This document shows positions 58,996 through 64,000 of a stretch of DNA of 64,000 bases, in pieces (position 1 is the stretch's first letter; each line of letters begins with the position of its first letter). The notes below the pieces were generated by a model, which searched no databases, was not told the DNA's origin, and saw only the letters and a program-made list of their open reading frames with translations. Source of the DNA: Fibrobacter succinogenes (GTDB lineage Bacteria; Fibrobacterota; Fibrobacteria; Fibrobacterales; Fibrobacteraceae); assembly GCF_902779965.1 (NCBI RefSeq), contig NZ_CACZDK010000023.1:1-64000 (forward strand). Direction: 5' to 3'. A program made the translations under genes and the position numbers.

Positions 58996-59553
58996 CTATG
59001 CCTCCACTTCTACGAGATAAACGGAATTTTCTTTGTCAATCGGGTCGATTGCCACGCGGACTTCCTGATTCTTTGCAGTTTCGACCGTAAGGCCTACGCA
59101 ATCAGGCGCAATCGGGAGTTCGCGATGTCCACGGTCCACCAGCACGCAAAGGCGGATAGCTGCCGGACGGCCAAGGTCCAAAATCGAACGCATGGCGGCA
59201 AGAGCCGAGCGCCCCGTGTAAAGCACGTCATCCACAAGAATGACCGTCTTGTTTTCGACCGAGGCGGGCATTTCGGTAAAGCGCATTTCGGTCGCCACTT
59301 TTTGGCGGTAGTGGAAGTCGTCACGATAATACGTGGCATCGAGGCTGCCCATTTCGATGGGCTTTCCAAACTTTTGGGAGAGGCGTTCCGTTAGCTTTTT
59401 TGCCAGCGGAATACCGCGACTAGCCATGCCGAGGACAATCATGTTATCGGCAGACGGATGCATTTTCGCTATTTTTGCAGCCATTTCGTCGAGCGCAAAT
59501 TCCATCGTCTGCGCCGAAAGAAGCTCGCTTACTTTTTTGCAATTATCATTCAT
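58996..59553 (-). CDS. pyrR: Bifunctional pyrimidine regulator / uracil phosphoribosyltransferase PyrR
   Basis: 185 residues. The PRPP motif VILVDDVLYTGRSALAAM and LDATYYRDDF are diagnostic. PyrR binds pyr mRNA in some bacteria to attenuate transcription and also has weak uracil phosphoribosyltransferase activity. An mRNA-binding attenuator is expected upstream, but the 5' spacer (59554-59949) shows only repeats, so regulation here cannot be confirmed. First gene of pyrR-pyrB-pyrC'-PilZ. Confidence 0.92.
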   Translation of the reverse strand: MNDNCKKVSELLSAQTMEFALDEMAAKIAKMHPSADNMIVLGMASRGIPLAKKLTERLSQKFGKPIEMGSLDATYYRDDFHYRQKVATEMRFTEMPASVENKTVILVDDVLYTGRSALAAMRSILDLGRPAAIRLCVLVDRGHRELPIAPDCVGLTVETAKNQEVRVAIDPIDKENSVYLVEVEA

Positions 59554-59940
59554 ATTAATAGTAGGAAGTAGACAGTAGGAAGTAGTCAGTTGTTAATGGT
59601 TAATAAAGACAGTAGTAAGTAGTCAGTGATTAGGTTTCAGTTCGTAGAATATAGAGCCTAGAACTTAAATGAGTCATCCTCGACCTTAAGGGAGGGGATC
59701 CATACTGTTCTAGAAGGACTACATTCATTTTCATTCCTCAGTCATAACATAAGTATCAGATGACAATGAGAATGTAGTTTTTTTAGGGGCTATTTGATGC
59801 AACAAGTTGTAAAACACCCGCTATATTTGTATATATAGGCAAAACATTGCGTTACGTAGAGAAGCCGCAAAAATATTTTTGCCCGTAGCTCAAAGCGTAG
59901 CGACCTCACAGGGGCAAAGCCCCGACATTAAACCTTTCAA
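59554..59940. repeat. Gene-free spacer with dispersed repeats
   Basis: Between divergent pyrR and the cyclophilin gene. It contains AGTAGGAAGTAGACAGTAGG units and GTTGTTAATGG, then AGTCATCCTCGACC and GGATCC, and later TAGCGACCTCACAGGGGCAA AGCCCC. All types recur in the window. No attenuator-like stem-loop is evident near pyrR. Confidence 0.5.
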
Positions 59941-59949
59941 GGAGTCCAA

Positions 59950-60498
59950 ATGGCATTTAATCAGTTAGACAAACCGCAGGCAGGCGAAACTATCGCCATC
60001 ATGAAGACCAATCTCGGCACGATGAAGCTTCGTCTTTTCGAAGAAATCGTCGGCGAATGCGCAACGAACTTCATTGAACTTGCCAAGCAGGGCAAGTACG
60101 ACGGCGCTCCGTTCCACCGCATTATCAAGGACTTCATGATCCAGGGTGGCGACTTCACTCGCAAAAACGGTACCGGCGGACACGCAGCACAGGGCCCGGG
60201 TTCCACCATCGGCGACAAGTACGACAGCCGCCTCACCCACGTCCGTGGCGCACTCAGCTGGGCAAAGACAGCTATGCCGCACAGCATCGGCAGCCAGTTC
60301 TTCATCGTTCATGGCAACAACGTGCACTTCCTCGACCACGACCAATGCGGCCCGGGCCCGGCTGACGGTTACTCCGTGTTCGGCCAGCTCTACGAAGGCT
60401 TCGAAGTCCTCGATGAAATCGCCGGCGTGCAGACCGACCGCATGGACCGCCCGTATGAAGACGTGATTATCGAAAGCGTCACAATTGAAAAGGCGTAG
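59950..60498 (+). CDS. Peptidyl-prolyl cis-trans isomerase (cyclophilin type)
   Basis: 182 residues. Catalyses proline isomerisation during folding. Signature FHRIIKDFMIQGGDF with the active-site Arg, GSQFFIVHGN, and VFGQLYEGFEVLDEIA are all present, in the order of the cyclophilin fold. No signal peptide, so cytoplasmic. CAAGGAG precedes the ATG. Monocistronic. Confidence 0.92.
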   Translation: MAFNQLDKPQAGETIAIMKTNLGTMKLRLFEEIVGECATNFIELAKQGKYDGAPFHRIIKDFMIQGGDFTRKNGTGGHAAQGPGSTIGDKYDSRLTHVRGALSWAKTAMPHSIGSQFFIVHGNNVHFLDHDQCGPGPADGYSVFGQLYEGFEVLDEIAGVQTDRMDRPYEDVIIESVTIEKA

Positions 60499-60499
60499 T

Positions 60500-60700
60500 G
60501 AGTGGTTAGTGGTTAGTGGTTGGTGGTTAGGTTTTAAATTAAAAATGAATAATTAAGAATTAAAAAACGAATTATATTTTTAATCTTTCATTTTTAACTT
60601 TTCATTTTATAATCCTGTTTACTAGCCACTGTTTACTAACCACTTTAGAAAAAAAAATGATTTTTTTTCTAATTAGCTCTTGACACGTGCATCTATTCAT
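60500..60700. repeat. GTGGTTAGTGGTTAGTGG spacer upstream of tRNA-Ala
   Basis: Tandem GTGGTTAG units at 60502-60530, with the reverse form CTGTTTACTAGCCACTG at about 60616-60632 and again ACTAACCACTTT. The spacer is A/T-rich with no gene. Confidence 0.5.
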
Positions 60701-60721
60701 TCTATATTTGTGCGCGTCCTC

Positions 60722-60794
60722 GGGGTTATAGCTCAGTTGGTAGAGCGCCTGCATGGCATGCAGGAGGTCAGGAGTTCGACTCTCCTTAGCTCCA
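60722..60794 (+). tRNA. tRNA-Ala (anticodon GGC)
   Basis: A complete cloverleaf: acceptor GGGGTTA/TAGCTCC with wobble pairs, D-stem GCTC/GAGC, anticodon stem CCTGC/GCAGG with loop ATGGCAT giving GGC, and T-loop TTCGACT between AGGAG/CTCCT. Discriminator A. CCA is not encoded. A terminator follows. Confidence 0.95.
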
Positions 60795-60801
60795 CTAGAA
60801 A

Positions 60802-60830
60802 AGACTCGCTACAAAGCGGGTCTTTTTCTT
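60802..60830 (+). terminator. Terminator of tRNA-Ala
   Basis: AGACTCGCT/AGCGGGTCT stem (one G-T wobble) with ACAA loop followed by TTTTTC, eight bases after the tRNA. Confidence 0.85.
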
Positions 60831-60956
60831 TTTCTCGCTTATAAAACCATAACCGACCATAGCAAAAGCATAGCACACCATTTGGATAAAAAATCCATCC
60901 AATAAAAAATTTTCACCGTTACTACAAAATAATATTTTTGTATTTTATTTAACATT

Positions 60957-62969
60957 ATGGCCAGGCTCACAAAAATCACATCCGTTTTGCTTTCCACCGC
61001 AAGCGTTCTATGCTTTGCCGGTACCAATTCAAACATCGTCTGCGATGCAAAAAAAATGGACGCATTCGCTTACGAAGACTGCATCGCCGAACAAAGAGGC
61101 GCCAAGCTCGATAAGACGGACTTTTCCGAAAGGACAGCCCCTCCAGCCGAACTCATTTCAGAAAATTACGTTGAGCCACTCTCGTACGACCCGTTCCAGC
61201 GAGACGCCTATTTAACATCTTCGTTCGGTGAAAACCGTGGCACGCGCTACCACGCCGGCATCGACTACTCCACGCAAATGGAAGAAGGCTGGGCAATTTT
61301 CGCCCCCGAAAACGGATTCATCAAAGAAATCAGAGTATCGCCATTCGGTTACGGGAAAGTGATGTTCTTCGAAGGTGAAAGCGGAAAGACCTGGGTGTTC
61401 GCTCATCAAAGCAGTTTTACCCCGGATGTCGAAAACCTCGTGCGCCAAAAACAATACGCCACCAAAAGCAACGATGTTTCCATCAAGCCCAACACCAGAT
61501 TCCGCAAAGGCGATACGCTTACATTTTCGGGAAGCACAGGCATCGGCAACCCGCACCTACATCTCGAAGTGCGATTGAATAAAGACGATATCACATCACC
61601 TTGTCAACTGGGAGTCAAGTGCCTCGATACGATTGCACCGCAAATTTTTGGAGTTGCCGTATGGCAAGGCAATGAACTCGCCCTCACGACTGACGAAGCC
61701 CTCCGCAGCGGCTGCGTCGAAACGCCTGTCAAGAACGAATTTAACTTGTCCATGGCTATCAAAATTGCAGACTACAGCCGCGAGCCCAAAGAAAATCCAA
61801 TGGCCATCCGCAGACTGGAATTGTGGCGCTACGACGACAAGATTTATAGCAAAATCGTGGATACTCTCAGCTACAAAAAAATGCTCGACATTCGCAACGA
61901 ACTCCTTTGGGCTGAAGAAGCAGATACCGCAGGCGACTGGCACTACATCGATGCAAAGCTTGGCCCTATATCCACCTACAGACTAGAAGTCGAAGACTTT
62001 AGCGGGCACGTCATCAGGCGCGAATTCAACTTCCATCAATCCTGCAAGAATAACGGCAAGTTCGTCCTTACCAAGAACCAGAACACGCCACTTTACACGT
62101 TCTTGAGCAAGAGCATGCTGGACATTTTCCGTTGTGAATCCGGATATCAATTTGCCGCATTGAACAAAGACGAACAAATTATCCATAAAGATCTTTGCAA
62201 AATTTTTGACCATAGTAAACTCCTCCCGATTGGAAAAATTGTCGAAAGATTCCCCGAAACTAGATACATTCGATACACCGCAGATGCAGCCTCGACTGGC
62301 ACAGGGCATGGAGCAAACGAGCTTATCGCCGTTTATCCTTACGGGAAATACAAGACCAGCATCAACTGGTACACGAAAGTCGGCAATGCGAAAATTTCAC
62401 AAAAGATTTCGGGCATTCCAGTCGTAGGTGACACATCGCAACGAGTGCTCGCCGTAACGCGCAACCAAACCGACAGCTTGGACTTTTTTGAATTCCATCC
62501 GAAGGGATTACAGTTCTACGGCAAGTGGAATGTCTGCATCGAAAACGAAAATAATCAAGCACCGCTCTACTGGCTCGGCGAAACAACCCGCAGATGGTTC
62601 TACTTCGAAAAGCAAAGTGGTTCCAAGAATCGTTGCGTTACAACAAACGAACTTAGAGATCTCGCCAACATTTCTGACGAAAACGGCATTTCAATCGGAT
62701 TCCCCTATTGGGCCGAAACGCTCGTCGGTGGCACGTACCAGGCAGCGCTCAAAATTCCTCTTTATTCTAGATACGCAGGCATTCCTGACGGAAACGCAAT
62801 AACCGTCAAGACCAGCAACAAGTGGATTGCAGCAGAATACGATTCCGAACCACGTGAAATCATCATTCTTGGAGAAGATCTGCCCGAAGCGGGAGCTTCC
62901 ATTACAATTCAGGTTACCGACGAACAAAAACGGAAAACGACAAAAGAATTTGACATCCCTGGAATTTAA
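60957..62969 (+). CDS. M23-family peptidase (LytM-type) with long C-terminal region
   Basis: 670 residues. Signal peptide ends around CFA. Residues 90-205 hold the LytM zinc site: H99-x3-D103 (in RYHAGIDYS), H150, and H200-x-H202 (in PHLHLEV). Such enzymes cut peptidoglycan peptide cross-links. The remaining 450 residues are unusual: beta-rich and without a known fold by eye, with no SH3 or LysM motif, so they may bind wall polymers or partners. An envelope or division role is inferred. The ATG has no strong ribosome site. Confidence 0.8.
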   Translation: MARLTKITSVLLSTASVLCFAGTNSNIVCDAKKMDAFAYEDCIAEQRGAKLDKTDFSERTAPPAELISENYVEPLSYDPFQRDAYLTSSFGENRGTRYHAGIDYSTQMEEGWAIFAPENGFIKEIRVSPFGYGKVMFFEGESGKTWVFAHQSSFTPDVENLVRQKQYATKSNDVSIKPNTRFRKGDTLTFSGSTGIGNPHLHLEVRLNKDDITSPCQLGVKCLDTIAPQIFGVAVWQGNELALTTDEALRSGCVETPVKNEFNLSMAIKIADYSREPKENPMAIRRLELWRYDDKIYSKIVDTLSYKKMLDIRNELLWAEEADTAGDWHYIDAKLGPISTYRLEVEDFSGHVIRREFNFHQSCKNNGKFVLTKNQNTPLYTFLSKSMLDIFRCESGYQFAALNKDEQIIHKDLCKIFDHSKLLPIGKIVERFPETRYIRYTADAASTGTGHGANELIAVYPYGKYKTSINWYTKVGNAKISQKISGIPVVGDTSQRVLAVTRNQTDSLDFFEFHPKGLQFYGKWNVCIENENNQAPLYWLGETTRRWFYFEKQSGSKNRCVTTNELRDLANISDENGISIGFPYWAETLVGGTYQAALKIPLYSRYAGIPDGNAITVKTSNKWIAAEYDSEPREIIILGEDLPEAGASITIQVTDEQKRKTTKEFDIPGI

Positions 62970-63027
62970 TGGTTTTATTGAACGCAATTTTGTAAATTCA
63001 ATACAAACTTATTTCCAAGGAGACTTC

Positions 63028-63402
63028 ATGCATTTTCTAAAATTAAAGCCGATTGCGGTAACCATCGCAGCAATGGGATTTGTCGCCTGTGGCGACAGTA
63101 CTGACGCAAAAATCGAGAGTTGCGAAGTAACATCTCAAAAACCGCTCACACTCGAAACAGTCCAGCAAGGAGTTTCGGTTAAAATCATAATCGATTTAAA
63201 AGATGGCAAATTGCTCCAAACGTTTATCGCTGGTCAAGACTTTTCTGAACAAAGTTGCAGAGAGTTTAACGAAGACGACGATTACGAAAACGTTTACTGC
63301 ATGGGCAACAAGCTCGTCACCACTAGCAAACAATCCTATTCTGAAACCGATTTCAACAGGCTTGAGCAACAGTACATCAACGAGTGCAACGACGCAAATT
63401 AG
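63028..63402 (+). CDS. Small lipoprotein, unknown
   Basis: 124 residues starting at ATG 63028 after AAGGAG; the longer upstream frame overlaps the peptidase. MHFLKLKPIAVTIAAMGFVAC is a lipoprotein signal (VAC lipobox, C21). Short hydrophilic mature part with five further Cys: KIESCEV, QSCREF, VYCMG, NECND. The end YSETDFNRLEQQY resembles the 'YTxxEF' end of the lipoproteins near 14000-20000 but without Y-G motifs, so kinship is doubtful. Confidence 0.6.
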   Translation: MHFLKLKPIAVTIAAMGFVACGDSTDAKIESCEVTSQKPLTLETVQQGVSVKIIIDLKDGKLLQTFIAGQDFSEQSCREFNEDDDYENVYCMGNKLVTTSKQSYSETDFNRLEQQYINECNDAN

Positions 63403-63417
63403 CGAACACTTTATAAT

Positions 63418-64000
63418 TTATAATTCGCTATAGTGGACTAGCTTTCGCCTGTTGTTCAGCGCCACGCGTATTGTATCGCGAACAACATCTCGCAGTCGAG
63501 GAAAATCCACCGGATGGACAGCAATACGCGGGGTGCCAAACGGAAATTTCAATATTCCCTCTGCATAAACAAAAGCCGCTTTTTCTGTGGCCTTGGGTAT
63601 ACCCGCAAAACTTGCTACAGGCGACGCATAACGCACACCGTCAACAGTAGTCAACGAGAAGCGATCTTCGTACAACATTTTTTCTGCACGGACTTGCCCC
63701 GGCAAGAACTTGTTGCTAAACCAAGTCGGTGGAACAAACGCAACAGGAGCTTCAGCATTTCCGTTTTCATCGGCAAAAAGTTTTTTCCACGCACCAAGAG
63801 CTGCCTGCAAAAGGCGGCTCGATTCATATTCGCAAAGCCCAGCAAATTCTGCTTCGCCCGAAGTCAGGTTCATGCCAATGAGCCCCGCATAGCTACGCCC
63901 CTGGCTGAATTCGGCTTTATGCTTAAAGCCATGCAGCGCAAGCTCAAAGCCATCGGACTTTAATTTTTGGAGAACGCTGCGAAATTCCGCGATAGCTTCG
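63418..64000 (-). CDS. DUF2334-like polysaccharide-deacetylase-family protein (partial)
   Basis: The frame is open to the right edge of the window. Read leftward it includes GFELALHGFKHKAEF, EFAGLCEYESSRLLQAALGAWKKLF and FVPPTWFSNKFLPGQ, which matches DUF2334 (a NodB-like deacetylase family) with its H-G-x-x-H-type motif, truncated at the N-terminus by the window. The ATG at 63873 falls inside the domain and is not the start. Likely acts on cell-surface polysaccharide; substrate unknown. Confidence 0.7.
   Translation of the reverse strand, partial: EAIAEFRSVLQKLKSDGFELALHGFKHKAEFSQGRSYAGLIGMNLTSGEAEFAGLCEYESSRLLQAALGAWKKLFADENGNAEAPVAFVPPTWFSNKFLPGQVRAEKMLYEDRFSLTTVDGVRYASPVASFAGIPKATEKAAFVYAEGILKFPFGTPRIAVHPVDFPRLRDVVRDTIRVALNNRRKLVHYSEL

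Noticed and set aside
59554-59940. PyrR-dependent attenuator upstream of pyrR
   Set aside because: No competing terminator and anti-terminator stem-loops or PyrR-binding loop could be recognised; the stretch consists of dispersed repeats.
63028-63402. Eighth member of the rSAM-lipoprotein family
   Set aside because: The end YSETDF is faintly similar, but the W-containing lipobox, Y-G motifs and CDDG element are missing and no radical SAM gene is nearby.

Overview
The window is a chromosomal segment from a Fibrobacter-like bacterium. The clearest marker is the lipoprotein at 43652-44566, whose C-terminal half matches the 'Fibrobacter succinogenes major paralogous domain'. Other support comes from many lipoproteins with Ser-rich linkers, a surface beta-helix protein with a C-terminal sorting-like module, an Omp85 protein, an MglA/MglB pair, a type IV pilus operon, and intergenic spacers filled with recurring short repeats. 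Genus-level placement is inference from these features.

Layout. 1-6522: end of trpD, then a leftward operon aroQ-tyrA-(degenerate aroA homologue)-nadK, a small lipoprotein, purC and a tyrosine phosphatase. 6587-13445: leftward genes for a beta-helix surface protein plus a 45-residue peptide, an unknown protein, and a glycosyltransferase pair (MJ1255/MurG-like enzyme and a polytopic membrane protein ending in an NPCBM-like domain). 13640-20904: the most distinctive region. Two near-identical radical SAM/SPASM enzymes (16184-17260, 18011-19087) and the 3' remnant of a third copy (19177-19233) sit among seven rapidly diverging lipoproteins. The lipoproteins share a W-x-[SGA]-C lipobox, Y-G motifs and a Cys/Asp-rich 'CDDG...YTxxEF' module. 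This looks like an expanded version of the poorly characterised rSAM/lipoprotein systems known from Bacteroidetes. 21005-29791: lipoproteins, an L31-type ribosomal protein with an aberrant N-terminus, two outer-membrane proteins, a DUF2914-like protein, MglB, MglA and S20.

30227-38650: DegT aminotransferase, Cof-type HAD phosphatase, NrnA, LysE exporter, zinc-ribbon protein, MraY, a UDP-sugar pyrophosphorylase and an LpxL-type acyltransferase, so mainly envelope-precursor metabolism. 38936-49887: Smr protein, tRNA-Pro followed by tandem copies of its own 3' end, a second kind of radical SAM protein, a TrxB-like reductase, a GH8 enzyme with a FISUMP lipoprotein, an iron-type alcohol dehydrogenase, argJ, greA and holA. 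50064-59553: one long leftward block pyrR-pyrB-pyrC'-PilZ followed by pilM-N-O-P-Q. 59950-64000: cyclophilin, tRNA-Ala, an M23 peptidase, a small lipoprotein and a DUF2334-like deacetylase cut by the window edge.

Genes are tightly packed, with many one-base TAATG or four-base overlaps, and most strong hairpin terminators sit at convergent ends. Spacers of a few hundred bases hold no genes but carry at least four dispersed repeat families.
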